Of a stretch of 64,000 nt of DNA, positions 36,861 through 48,870 are shown piece after piece (position 1 is the stretch's first letter; each line of letters begins with the position of its first letter). The DNA is from Dipetalonema caudispina (lineage: Eukaryota; Nematoda; Chromadorea; Rhabditida; Onchocercidae), in NCBI GenBank assembly GCA_013365325.1, contig JABVXV010000099.1, positions 1 through 64,000 on the forward strand, read 5' to 3'. A model generated the notes under the pieces. It did no database searches and was not told the origin of the DNA. It saw nothing but the letters and a program-made list of their open reading frames with translations. Made by a program: the position numbers and the translations under genes.

Positions 36861-37485
36861 GATAAAAGGTCTTATGATTTATTTATTTATGATGGCGAGG
36901 TGAGTCTTACAATTGCTGATGGAAGTGACGGATATTTCAGTGCAGAAGGTTACGCAAATGATCATGGCTGGATTCCAAGAATCAAGAACTATCCAGAAGT
37001 AATGCTTTCTTTTATATTTCACCCTACGTTTTTGCTGAACTATGAGTTTTTCTAGTCATTGCATCTCCTTGTATTGAACTTACTCCTTCTCCATTACAGC
37101 CTTATACTAGTTCCTAAATAACTGCGCGCTACCAGCGAATGAACTGCTCAGCTTTATCTGTTAACAGCTGGTGCCATCTAATTTTCTCCAGTTTATAAGT
37201 GCGATTGTCTTGCTATTGGTTTTTTAGCCTCTGGGAATATTTGTCACTTCACTTTTACATTGCTTTCTGCCATTTCTGAAAATAATGAATTAGCGGATTA
37301 GATTTTTGAGTAATTTTAGTTTGATTCTATGAATCTTGTAGATGTTTTTTTGGTACACATGTGTTTATTTTGCAGATTCCTGTTTGTCGTTGTAATTTCA
37401 GGTGTGCATCCGCGTTCGTCATTGTTGTAAGACATCAGAAAGCGATATTTTCAACTTTGGAGATTTTCATTTCCCATACATGTGA
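36861..37485 (+). CDS. Second, diverged TTR-like gene; 5' exon not identified
   Basis: Two exons are readable: 36861-36998 (acceptor TTGATTTCTCAG, donor GAA|GTAATG) and 37402-37485 (acceptor TAATTTCAG, TGA stop), both phase 0, giving a 73-residue C-terminal part. ADGSDGYFSAEGY followed by GWIPRIKNYPE and VCIRVRHCC aligns with the neighbouring complete TTR-like protein (TNEDGSFQLDG, DWIPGIPNDPE, YLQILHYC). The first exon might begin at 36801 instead, after GTATTTACAG, which adds a KVRC segment reminiscent of the GTVRC strand. No exon with a signal peptide joins convincingly. A fragment at about 36276-36311 (GLLCGKPLATLIL) resembles the family's N-terminal strand but lacks a usable donor. Possibilities are a distant first exon, an unrecognised splice, or a 5'-decayed gene. 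The intron position differs from that of its neighbour. Confidence 0.72.
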
Positions 37486-39240
37486 TTACTAATTAATTAA
37501 TATTATATCACTCAGTATGATTTGTTTGTAATTTTTTTTTTTTTTTTTTTTTTTTTTTTGTGAAATCATGAGTCATTATAGTGCACTGCTCAGAGCACAG
37601 TCAAGAATGTATTCACTGTTTTTCTTTCATAAAGGGTTTTATTGCACCAGTTTTTTCAGTGTTACCACAGATTTTTCCTTGTTAGGAATTTATTTATTGC
37701 AGTTTAAATTTATGAGAAGTGGTAGTGTTCTATTTAATACTTTTAAGGAAAGAGTTGCTAAAAACTCTTTAGTTTGCTTTTCTCCTGAATTTATTTATTC
37801 GTTGTTACGTTTAAGAGCGATCAGTAATGATTCCGTGGTACAGTATCCCTTCAGCTTGTTATATGTTAAGATTCATCCGTAAAACACTACCAAAAACTGT
37901 CTTACTTTCTTTGCTGTCTAGTTTTTTTTCCTATTTTCAAGTATCCTGCTTATCTTTGTGCAAAATTGTGATATAATTTGTTATATTGATCAACAAATAA
38001 GTGTGTTACAAACAGGTTTGGAAAATACACGCAAAATGTTAAATTGTTATGACATCCTCTTCTATAAGACTAGAGGAATTCTTTCTAACTGTAGGTGCTT
38101 GCTCAATTTCAGTGTTCTTGATAGTAAACTGTTAGATTTTCGAAATATTCTTGAAAATTTTATCATTCCAGTTTGGATTGACTCATTAATGCTATAGTAT
38201 TTCTGAATCAAGTGAAACTGTCCGCCAAATGATGCTTTCTTTTTTATTGTATCGTGGAGCAATTGCGTTTTGAACAGTTGCGACTAAATCCCGCCTTTCT
38301 GGTACAAATGATCTTCTATTACCTTCTTAATCCCTTCACCGAGAATTACATTTATTTTTCTTTCTTCAGTCATTTGACTAATTTACACGACTTACATGTA
38401 CCTTGTAAATGATTACCTCAGTTTTCATTCGGTGCTGTTTGAAAATTTGTTCCTGTTTCTCCTTCAGTAAATTTTTGCTTTTTCCGTTCGCTGGATTATC
38501 TTAGTCACGGTATTTGCGCCTCGAGTTTTGAACTCTGTCTAATATATCAATGCAGATTTTCCGCTTCTCATTCAAATTTGGATAAGAAAACTGGACGTAA
38601 TAACTTACTGTGCGAAGGAAAGGTGTTCAGGAAGATAAATTTTCGGTTGGAATTTCCAGTTGTGAGATAATACGGCATGAGATTTAGCGGTGCTTTCTGA
38701 TTCCGCTACCAGTAAAGATGTTTTTCTTTTTTTTTATTGCAGTTTATAATACCATTGGTTTCTTTCATCACTGCAGTTAGCAAATTTTGTGCAATGCAAA
38801 GGTTATTCTTTTTACTCGTGTTTTATTTCATTATATCATAAACGTTTTAGCGGGTCATATCGTCAGCTTCCCATGAGTGGTGAGGTATAATTTGATTCAA
38901 TTCATGGCAATGTAAGTTTTGATTCTTTAAACTCTCAACTTCAGACATCTGAAGTCACTATGTCATGCGCTAACTGAATTTGCCATTCGTCTCCAGTTAC
39001 ATTATAAAGTACACTCTGATTAGAGAGATCCGAATACATGACTACAGCTCAACAAGTTCATGGTGTCCCATTTTGTAGCAATCCTGATGACCTGACAGCT
39101 TTGTTTTATCAAAAAGCGGATTTATTTTGCAAAAGTTGTCTTTATCCTTTTCGACAAGAAGCAAGTGCTTAAAATCAGTTTGTAATTAAGATGTTTATCT
39201 TGCAACACATCCTCATGTTAGTGCATCGCCTCTTTAGTTC
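37486..39240. other. Intergenic stretch between the two TTR-like genes
   Basis: Contains a poly-T tract (37532-37559, 28 T) and T-rich sequence. A 104-codon plus frame at 37568-37882 is very Phe/Ser/Leu-rich, as expected from T-rich DNA, and is not supported as a gene. Confidence 0.6.
37532..37559. repeat. Poly-T homopolymer
   Basis: Twenty-eight T in a row, 46 bases after the stop codon of the upstream TTR-like gene. Confidence 0.97.
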
Positions 39241-41379
39241 ATGAATTTCAGACATTTAATATCTCTAAATGCTTGGGTTGTGCTGCTACTGATGCGATTT
39301 GCTTATGCAGGACATAAGTGTGTTTGGGTACATGGCACCGTACGTTGCCTTAAGGATCCTTCAAAAAATTTGAATGTTGAAGTACGAGTTTATGATCGAG
39401 ACGGGCTATCATTTGCCAAGATTATCGATCCTGATGATTTAATGGGGTTAGTTAACAACTTCTTCCCACCTTTGCTTTGAAGCTGAGAATTCTCCAAATA
39501 TGTCCGTTGGAAGCAATGTTGATGCCGTATTTATGTGGCAAGAATCACTTGGAAAAGCATGTGTTATCAACGGTGCATCATGTTTCATTCTTAAATCTTT
39601 TTTTGGTTTTTTTTCGCTTGGTCGACTAGTTTTGCTGTGTATTCGCTACAACTTTGAAGCTACTGATGTGCTTTTGTTATGATCATTAGCACTTTAAACC
39701 ACTTCAAAACTTGGACTTTGTCTCCTAGCATTTGAGGGTTAGAAATAAAAGGGAAGATAACTTTCCACTACTTGATTGGATAATATTAAGAAATATTCAA
39801 ATTGTGAGAATTTTGCTACAGAGATGAACAAATTTGTGCAATAGGTCATGTAAGCAAGGTTTCACAGAGCTTCGTCGCTTGTTTGCAGTTCTGGTTAGTG
39901 CAAATCAGGTGAAGTAAAGCAGTCCGCGCGTTTCACTAGAAAGGATGCGTTGCTATTCATTATCGACACGCAAATTACATGGGGATTGAACTGGTGGTGG
40001 TTGGCATATCGAGCTTTTTTAAGGTCTCCTTTCATTTATCTGAATAACACCTGTTGCTCTTGCACGGCTTTTCTAATCCTTATTTACATTTCCATTTAGA
40101 TTCCCAATCAAATATTTGAACTTTTTCCTAGTATAGGGAAATGCCGCTACTCTCTGCAAATTTCATTTTATAATAACATACAAGAATCAGTGTCTTAAGT
40201 CTCTCTCACTTTAAACTCCAGAAGTTTCAATTTTCGGGTATTTGTACATGGGATTCACCTTTTATCCTTAAAAAGATTAGTCATTCTCATTAATTCTCTT
40301 ATTCACGTTTAAGAAAAAAATTAATGAGTTGGTTTTGATTGTGAAGGTTCACTACTGATTCATGGTAATGTTTATTAGCGTTCAGTTCCATTTCCTTACG
40401 GAAACAGATGAAATATCTCAGCCCGGGAAATTTAATTATTATATTTAATTCGTAAACATATTGCGAATACCATTTCTCAATGTAAAAGTAGACTTGTTTT
40501 TGTGTAAATTATTTGTATTCACTATAACGCTCAGTCGCACGCACTCGCTTCTGCAAATGGTTAATGATTATTTTTGTAAATTCTTATAATACACTTAAAT
40601 CCTTGCTTCTAAATTGAAACTCATATCTCGCCATGTTGTCTTGTTCTATAGATAAATCGTGAACTCTAAACCTTCGCTTATTTGTGTTATATTTAATATC
40701 ACTTCTAGTGGAATTAACATCAATGCGGAAGTGCTGTCAGCCACTTCGAAAGTGTTTTCTGCAGCTCCTGTTCCTTATCGAGAATCCATTTTTTAATTCT
40801 CACATTTGAGGATCAACTTGAAAAGAGATGGAAGTTGCCAGAAAAAGACGATGGAAGAAATTAGTTTGCGTACGACATTTTTCACCTGCTGAAAAGAAAA
40901 CCTATGATGAAATGGGACCAGATAAAACGATGATTGCTAATATCATAATAGTTTGCGCTAACATCAAAGGATATGTCTTACAGAGATATGAGACATTCCT
41001 TCCGATCCTTGAAAACGCTGCGATGCTTTGTTGTGCTACATTTGAAATGTCGACTTTAACAAACGTGTAAACCTTCAAATAAAGTTTGTTTGGTGTGAAT
41101 TTATGATAATAGAGTGATTTGAGTCATGAATTTTCTTCTCTTTTTTAACGAGTTTAATTTTACTTATTTAGAGTGACGTTCACAAACGAAGACGGCTCGT
41201 TCCAGTTAGATGGATGTGGTGAAGACATCGATTGGATTCCTGGTATTCCGAACGATCCAGAACCCTATCTACAAATACTCCATTATTGCAACGACGAGAA
41301 GGGTGAAATTAAAAGGCTCCAACAATTCAGAATTTTTGTGCCCAAGACATATGAAATCGGTACAGTTAATCTCGACTAA
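39241..41379 (+). CDS. Transthyretin-like (TTR-like) secreted protein, complete two-exon gene
   Basis: Exons 39241-39446 and 41172-41379, joined GG|A across a 1.7-kb intron (donor GG|GTTAGT, acceptor ACTTATTTAG), give 137 aa. Residues 1-23 form a signal peptide ending in AYA. The mature protein shows the family signature: Cys27 and Cys36 flanking a GTVRC strand, VRVYDRD, DPDDLMG at 63-69, the TNEDGSF turn (73-79), then a PYLQILHYC strand ending at Cys108. The length is typical of the nematode TTR-like family, extracellular beta-sandwich proteins that carry small ligands or act in signalling or clearance; the specific role here is unknown. An acceptor-like CTCTTTAG ends at 39237, three bases before the ATG, suggesting trans-splicing. 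The related gene 1.8 kb upstream on the same strand suggests an old tandem duplication. An unrelated 80-codon ORF (40828-41070) lies in the intron. Confidence 0.9.
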
Positions 41380-44300
41380 CCGATTCAAGTTTCACCTGCA
41401 GTAAATAATACTGAGTTGATGAATTAGCTCTCGAGATTTATATATAACCCTCATGAAATTTTCTGTGTTATGGGAATAATTACTTTCAATTTTAATGACC
41501 ACTGTAAATGATATATGTAATTCATCCTTTGGAATTCCTTTTCCTCTTTTTTGTTTAGTACACTTTTGAAATGAAAGGATGGGGGAGTGAAGTCCGTAGT
41601 TCATACTATCATGTTGATTTAATGGATTTTTGGGACCCCTTTTTACTACTCTTGCAAATAACGGTACATTTTATTTATCTCTTTTTTTGTTTTTTTTTAT
41701 TTTCTTCAGATTAGTAATTCTTAATTTTATACCTGACATGTTTCCATACATTACTTATATAATTTGTTGAACTGCAGCTCATATGTTACAATTTCACTTT
41801 TCGTTTTGGAACTTTTTGTTTCAGATTCAAATGTAATGAAATTGGTACTTTGAGTTTATTATCATCTTTGCAATTTCTGTTAATAAGGAAAAAATTCTTA
41901 CTATGGCATAATCAATAGAAATAGCTGGAAGGAGTAGGTTCAGTTACGTTTTAGCAATAGTTTCACAAACCTTAGTTGTAGTCTCTGGAAACTTTGTAGA
42001 CAGGAGTACGATGTCAGAACAGCCTTTAGTCTCAGTCCTGTAATAATAAACAGGGACCGGCTAATAGGAACACTTTTTTTCTTGTCACTTAATGGTGCTG
42101 CATTTCACGATGTGATCATTTTTTTTTTCTTTAAGCATTTTTTTATTTTCTTTTCATTTTCCATCAGTTTTATATTGCTATATTGCTTAGTCTTGTATGC
42201 TTTTCCCAGTCACCTTTAGTCAGCAACCATAAAGTATTCTTCTTTTTCTGTCTGTTTACTTATAAATCAGTTTATGAAGCAGTGAATTACTCGTTTTTAT
42301 TACAGTTCCATAATCTCAATGATGAATATTGTATTGTTCATTATTTCATCACTACAGAGTACTATTAGTTAAGCGCTGATTAAAGTGCCACATGGTGAAG
42401 TCATGTTTATATGGTGAGTTTTCGTAAATTCTGATTTCGTAATAGTTGTGATACAGGAACGGCGATCAGATTTTTTCCAGTACAGCAGGATATATATCAA
42501 ATAAGTCCCCAGTGATCAGAGGGTAATGAATGGATGTTAGCTGACTGAAATCAGGACCGATGGCTTAAACAGCGAATAGATGGAAAGTTCGACGATTGGA
42601 TCCAAAAGTTAGAAATTACTCTGTTGGATTATCGTTGAGGAGATTGACTTTTGAATACATTGTCCGGTGGTTCTAGTGTTGTGATTTTTGTATTGCATGA
42701 AAGGATATCCAGTAAGTGACACCCGGGCTGTAAAGGGTACCGAAACTGGCATTTTTCGGAAACAACACATGCGAGGGTGAGTCTTTCGACTGGAATGTTA
42801 GTATGGCAGGGAAAAAATAATGGGCACTTGACAGTTCGGATGTAGAGACTTATCTGATGGTAGTGATCGAGGGATGGTATTTGTTATCTGGAATGTTGTG
42901 TGTTTGCTAGAATATTGTCTTAGAGATGTCGCAGTTATCAGTCACCGATAACTTGAACAGCTGGTGATTAATTAAACGACCGGTAATATGAGTCTCCAAA
43001 ACGCTGATGCTAAAATTTGCGCCACATTCAGATATGCTATTATTAGCGGGGAATACACCGAACTGAATAACGAGAGCAGCAATTCTTGTATTTTCATGAA
43101 ACATGTCCGGCGAAACAAAAATATGTGAAATTATGATATTTAATGGAAGTGTTTACTATCAAAAGGTTTTTACTGCACTGGTCACAAATTCCGAAATGAA
43201 GTATAAACTGTTCTTGTTCGTTGGTTGGGTGCTTTCTGATAATGCCATCGAATTTCGAACTTGCGTTGCCGTAACATCAGTCGTTCCGCTTTGATTCTAC
43301 GGATTTGTTCCTTTGTGTTTTGGGTAGATTAGGAATTTTTTTCCTCTCTGAAACGCTACGAATATGCATCTGCTGAACTTTAATTTTCTTACTACATGCA
43401 GTCTAATTTCATTGATTTGTTTAATTTTGGAGGAACTATTACTAACCTCCCCATTCGAGTGATCCTTATTCCAAGTTTCATTTATACCTCATGTGCCATC
43501 AATTGAATGTAATATTTCTTCGAAATTTCATTTCACAATTCACAAGAAGCGTAGCACTTATTACGGAAGCAAGGTGATGAAACAATGGATGAAACTTCTA
43601 CTCCAGTTGAATGATAAAATAAGCTTTGATAAACGGATAATTAGTTTTATATTATTGGTATATGCAAACAAGTTAATCGATGATACCATATGGTAGGTAG
43701 AGTTCTCGTAAATGATGTGATCACAACTATTCCACTTGTCAGCAAGTATTTTCACGCTTTTAATCACGAAGTTCCTTTTTTTACCCTAGATTTTATAGTT
43801 GGTTGGGCTTTGTTGTCCATATTTGTCATGCTCGTAGGAGAGGAATAATTTTTGTAACAGAAGCTTAAACGATATCATGGTTTTCAGGTCTAGGCTGTGA
43901 CATAGCAGGAAATTTTATTACAAATGGATGTGATTCATTAGGATGAATGGGTCGCATCTGTCAGGATCCATTTAATGATAGTTGTTGAATGGAGATTTGG
44001 AGAAAACGTTGCCGTTAATGCGACAGTTTACGAGCATGCAGAATATTTTGTTCGTATAATTCGTTTGCTGAACTATTAACATTAACTTTCATGTTGTTTT
44101 TTTACTTAATTAGGAGAAAATAATGAAATAATTATTCCAATTCTATAATAAGTAAATTTATCCTATGGTTTGATGTCTGTATGCATATCTTAATTATGTT
44201 AAAGTTGGTACCAGAGAACAAACTTCGAGAATGATGCTGTAATCAGGCATTAAAACTTGTTATCGATGTGCTCTCTTATTAGATCGGTGTGTATCACGTC

Positions 44301-44591
44301 ATAGGTAGTTGATATCAAGGAATGAGGAGTGGTTTTGACTCTGTTTTTGCTTCTTTTAGAAAAGTCTTTGATATCATTGTTTAGTGGCTTGTTTTGCAGG
44401 TAGGCAAGGAGAGAAAGAGAGAGATGTGTATGTAAGAAGTTAACTAGTGTTGCAACAATATCATTTTATTTAATAATTGGGAGTGATGCTACGAGCACTT
44501 CGTCCCGCCTATCACCTGATGTTTCCTTGAACATGCGCAGCGAGTATGTGTAGGTTTCCTTGTTCTTTATTTACGGCATTTACCGTTATTT
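41380..44591. other. Intergenic stretch between TTR-like gene and PAPS synthase
   Basis: No supported gene. Short opposite-strand ORFs meet head to head near 43103; the plus one starts MSGETKICEIMIFNGSVYY and reaches a weak phase-0 donor (AAG|GTTTTT at 43165), so it could be an alternative first exon for PAPS synthase, but this is speculative. Confidence 0.5.
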
Positions 44592-44642
44592 GGATTTTTA
44601 GAATCAACCACGTTCTCAACTGCTAACTACAGGAGCACCAAA
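44592..44642 (+). promoter_or_regulatory. Probable spliced-leader acceptor(s) before the PAPS synthase ATG
   Basis: Two nematode-like 3' splice sites precede the proposed start: TTTTTAG ending at 44601 and CTAACTACAG ending at 44632. The second leaves a 10-nt leader before ATG 44643. No matching upstream exon was seen, so trans-splicing is the simplest reading. This is inference from signal and spacing only. Confidence 0.45.
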
Positions 44643-47600
44643 ATGCGAATTGGGCCATTTCTCGATTTACAGGTTTGAGCTTGATTGCATAACTTCCTTG
44701 TTTCACTTATTCTGCTGCTGACGAAGAGTTCTTAGCTTGCAACGCATTGCTGTCATTATTGTTGAGATGTTAATCCTTCAATCTGAAGCACTATTTGATT
44801 CATCGTTCAGCGCCAATTGTAAGAGTCGTTTTGGACTGCTTTTATTACCATTTCAGTACGCCAGAACAGTGCACTGAAAATCAGGAGTTTTTTGTATGCG
44901 ATATTAATACAGCAGTTCCGTTCGAATATACTTTCATAAGTATTTTCCTTAGTCGCTCATTTGATTTTAGATTTAAAAAAAAGGATACCTTTTCGTTGCA
45001 TTCGAATTCTTCTGACTTTTGTATCTAACTATCAGATTCGTTTTTGCTTGTAAAGCATCATTTGATTGAAGCTCAGGATGTTCGTAATGATAAAGAAAGT
45101 TCTACCGGATGTGGTGTAACTCGCAAATCACTTTGATCGCACTGCTTGACATCCCTGAGATGATACACTTAAGAAAATGCAACCATTTTCTAATAGTTTC
45201 TTTCTCAAATTCCAAGAAATGTGATGCTCTAATACAAATGAAACTTCCATCAGTATCTTTATAGTTTTACATTCACTTCCTGAAATTATTTCTGGACCTG
45301 GCTTAGTTAATCTCTCTCATAGATGGTTTAAATCTATGGGTTTTCGGATTAAAGTTGCTGCTTAACCACGGTATATATTCTTCAGCATTTGTCGAAATTA
45401 TTTAAGGACTATGGAATTGGTGCTACAAACGTAACGTTTCAACAGCATAAAATAGGACGAGAGGAACGTGCTCAAGTTCTTGGACGTCATACCGGTTTCC
45501 GAGGTTGTACTATATGGTTCACCGGACTGTCTGGTGCTGGGAAAACAACGGTTGCTTTTGCAGTCGAAAAAATTTTGACACAGGTTTGTTGATATCCTTT
45601 AGTTCTTTCGATCTTTTCCAGTTTAGGGAACATCCTCTGCACTATTTGACTGCTCTTTCAACATGTTGTATTGCAGCTTGGCATTCCTGCTTACGCTTTA
45701 GATGGTGACAATGTTCGACATGGGCTTTGCAAAAACCTCGGATTTTCCAAAGAAGAAAGGCGAGAAAATATCCGTCGTGTTGCTGAAGTTGCCAAATTAT
45801 TCGCTGATATGGGCATTGTGGCTCTTGCTTCATTCATTAGTCCATATAAATGTGATCGAGACGATGCAAGATCTATTCATAATCAGGTAAACAAGCAATA
45901 TTTCTATTGCATTATTTTGAAAATTAGACATGATTTATAGTTTTGAAAGACTTTCATTTCCAGGATAGTCTCGCCTTCTTTGAAGTATATATAAATACAC
46001 CGCTAAGAATTTGTGAACTTCGCGATCCTAAAAGTAAGTTTCACCTCTACTCAGTGCTCAAAAACTGAAGTCCATATATAATTTCATTTCTGCCAAAATT
46101 TTTAAGAGTTAAATCTATATAGAAATAAATATGCAAGAGCAATTTATCATATTTAGATTTGTATAAGAAGGCACGTGCTGGAGAGCTGAAAGGATTTACA
46201 GGAATTGATAGTATCTATGAAGCACCAGAAAAACCAGATCTCGTACTTGAATCAGGCGTTGAATCTGAAGCTGAATCCGTTAGGAAAGTACTGGATTTTT
46301 TATTCCAGAAGGTAACCAAATATTTCCTTTATAACTTAAGTTTTTCGGGGGGGTTTTGTTACCAATAAAAAACGAATTTTGCTTCACATAGGTATGCCAA
46401 AAATCTCTTGTATGTTTTTCTAAAAAAAGGGTCCATTTCATTTGTAGAATGTTTTGCCTGCAAAAGCTTATCAGCAGATTTCCGGACCACCTATACGAGA
46501 GTTATACATTGATGAAGAATCGAAAGAAGAATTACTAGAGCGCATGAACTCTCTTCCAAGGGTACAGTTGACCAAAATTGATCTGGAATGGTTACAGGTT
46601 TCATTTTTTTTAGTAATAGAGATTTATCTACATGAATATCAAATAATATCGGTCGTTCTAATTTATATATGACATTGTTATGTTCTGTGCTGTTTCATAT
46701 TTTTAGGTGTTAGCTGAAGGCTGGGCATCTCCTTTGCCTGGATTCATGCGTGAACGTCAATACTTGCAATGTTTGCACCATGGTCTTCTTCTGGATTTAA
46801 AAAAGAAATGTTTTACCTCTGATGTATCACTGCCAGAAGACACTGATGAAGACTCACTTTGGTCACTTAATGAACCACTGAATCAGTCGATACCAATCGT
46901 GTTACCGATCGATGATGACATAAGAGCAAAGCTCAAAGATGGTTGGCATTTTTCCCATATGCTATATTGACTAAATTGACCTTTATCATATTTCGACTAT
47001 TTGTTGGAAACAAGATGTCATATTAAGATATGTAAAAATGATATGTAAAACTTTTCGAGGACATTCTATCAGTCCTGAAATTGCTCTTGTGTACAACAAT
47101 GACGTGATTGCTGTTGTGAAGGATGGCGAAATATTTGAACATAGGAAAGAGGAACGAATTGCTCGTCAATTCGGTATTGTCGATCCTCGGCATCCTACAA
47201 TAAAACAAATTTTGGAAAGTGGAAATTGGTTACTTGGCGGTGATGTACAGGTAGCTTTTTGTGGTGCATCAATTGATTCCGTCTGTTTGTATCATGTATT
47301 TTCAATAGTTCTTTATTTCAGTTCACTGATAATGAAACACTGAAGTAATTTTCATCCTCCTGGAAATGAATTCATTTTCGAAACAGAAGTTTAAATCTCA
47401 AAATTCTTTCGTCCAATGAATTCAGGTGCTGAAACGAATTCAGTACAGCGATGGTCTGGATTGCTACAGGATGTCACCGTTAGAGCTTCGAAATGCTTTC
47501 GCGAAAGCCAATTGCGATGCAGTTTTTGCTTTTCAATTGCGAAATCCTATCCACAATGGCCATGCACTTCTTATGCAAAAAACAAGAGAACAGCTGCTAA

Positions 47601-48636
47601 CAAAGTACAAAAATCCTATGTTGTTACTTCATCCACTGGGTGGTTGGACAAAAGTTTGTTCTTTTTATGTTGTTTAATGATTATTGTAATGCAGAATTTT
47701 GGTCTTCTTGAGAGAAATACAAATTTCTTTTGGATTCAGGTGTGTGATAAGCTTTCATTTTTATATCATAAAATTGAAAAGAAGATTAGTTATTCGAACT
47801 CGTATGTGATTTGTAATTTTCAGGAAGACGATGTACCACTAAATGTGCGTATGAGACAGTATGATGCAGTTTTAGCGGAAGGTGTTTTAGATCCAGAATG
47901 GACCATCCTTGCTATTTTTCCTTCCCCGATGTTATATGCTGGACCAACTGAAGTAGAGATTTTTTACTCTTCTTTTTGATTTGTTATTCCAATGTATTCG
48001 TTTGCATGGATTAATTAGTTTCAGGTACAGTGGCACGCTAGGGCTCGATTAGCAGCAGGTGTTTCAACTTACATAGTAGGACGAGATCCTGCAGGCATAC
48101 AGCACCCCGAAACTGGCGATTACTTGTATGATCCCACACATGGCTCGAAAGTTAGATTTAATTATTACGACCAATTATTAATGATTTATTCATTGCTGAT
48201 ACGTTTCAGGACAACAATATATGGGAAGCTGTAAATATCTGATTATAAATTACTGATTAGTTTTCAAGGTATTATCCATGGCTCCTGGTTTACCGAATTT
48301 GGACATATTACCATTTCGCGTTGCTGCATATGATAAAACAAAAGGCAAAATGGCATTTTTTGATCCGTCACGAAGTGAAGATTTCAAGTTTATAAGTGGA
48401 ACGAAAATGAGATCGTATGCTCGTGATGGTATTGAACCACCAGAGGGTTTTATGGCTCCTAAGGCTTGGAAGGTAATTACAAAGTTCGTGAGTACGTTTT
48501 TGCCGTTCATATTACTTCTTCGAATTCACAAGGATTGTCCTGTTTAATTGTTGCTTGTTAATATTTCTAGACATTGCAGATTCTGTCATCTTATTATCAG
48601 GAGTTGGCAACGAAGAAAATTGAAAGTAATCAGTAA
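44643..48636 (+). CDS. pps-1: Bifunctional 3'-phosphoadenosine 5'-phosphosulfate synthase (APS kinase + ATP sulfurylase)
   Basis: Exons by my reading: 44643-44672, 45386-45583, 45677-45886, 45964-46033, 46157-46311, 46448-46597, 46707-46941, 47060-47250, 47426-47653, 47824-47952, 48025-48150, 48269-48472, 48580-48636; 1983 nt, 660 aa, all phases consistent. The N-terminal APS kinase half (about residues 40-240) has the P-loop GLSGAGKTT (57-65), DGDNVRHGL (85-93), FISPY (129-133) and KGFTGID (181-187). The C-terminal ATP sulfurylase half (from about 260) has [10 protein letters not shown] (276-285), [10 protein letters not shown] with the HxxH nucleotide-binding motif (450-459), GRDPAG (551-556) and ISGTKMR. 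Known chemistry: sulfate + ATP gives APS, then PAPS, the donor for sulfotransferases. The kinase-sulfurylase order is the animal fusion, and all expected motifs are intact. The first exon encodes only ten residues ([10 protein letters not shown]) and is the least certain; it was chosen for its phase-0 donor and an acceptor-like AG ten bases before the ATG. The gene name follows the C. elegans orthologue. Confidence 0.96.
48210..48230 (+). other. Possible 21-nt in-frame cassette micro-exon in the PAPS synthase gene
   Basis: Inside the intron between the exons ending at 48150 and starting at 48269 there is a strong acceptor (ACGTTTCAG, ending 48209), then 21 bases in phase 0 encoding DNNIWEA, then a GTAAAT donor. 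Including it would insert seven residues right before the conserved VLSMAPG segment. The constitutive acceptor at 48268 is the weaker TTTTCAAG. The downstream intron would be only 38 nt, near the lower limit for nematodes. If the second intron were retained, a TGA follows within four codons. Confidence 0.35.
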
Positions 48637-48807
48637 CATTTGTTGACAACTGGAAATTGTTCTGGTGGTAAGTTATAACGTCTGCTGTTTTATGGGTAAT
48701 GTTCATTTATGTTGTTATATTACAGGATGTGTCGAAACATCCTTGATTAATTCCTTTATTACTTTAATACTATCCAGTTTGAAAGATAAGATGGTCTTAC
48801 TCAGCAT

Positions 48808-48870
48808 AATAAAATGATTTTTGTCCTGACCAGTCATCATACAGGCCATAAAAATACGAACAGAAATAAA
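48808..48870 (+). other. Candidate polyadenylation signals of the PAPS synthase gene
   Basis: AATAAA occurs at 48808-48813 and again at 48865-48870, about 170-235 bases after the stop codon at 48634-48636. Either could direct 3' end formation. Chance occurrence is possible in such AT-rich DNA. Confidence 0.4.

Noticed and set aside
37568..37882. 104-codon plus ORF after the poly-T tract
   Set aside because: Phe/Leu/Ser-rich composition is what T-rich non-coding DNA gives; no signals around it.
40828..41070. 80-codon plus ORF in the TTR-like intron
   Set aside because: No conserved motif and the TTR-like exons join correctly without it; could be a nested gene but nothing supports that.
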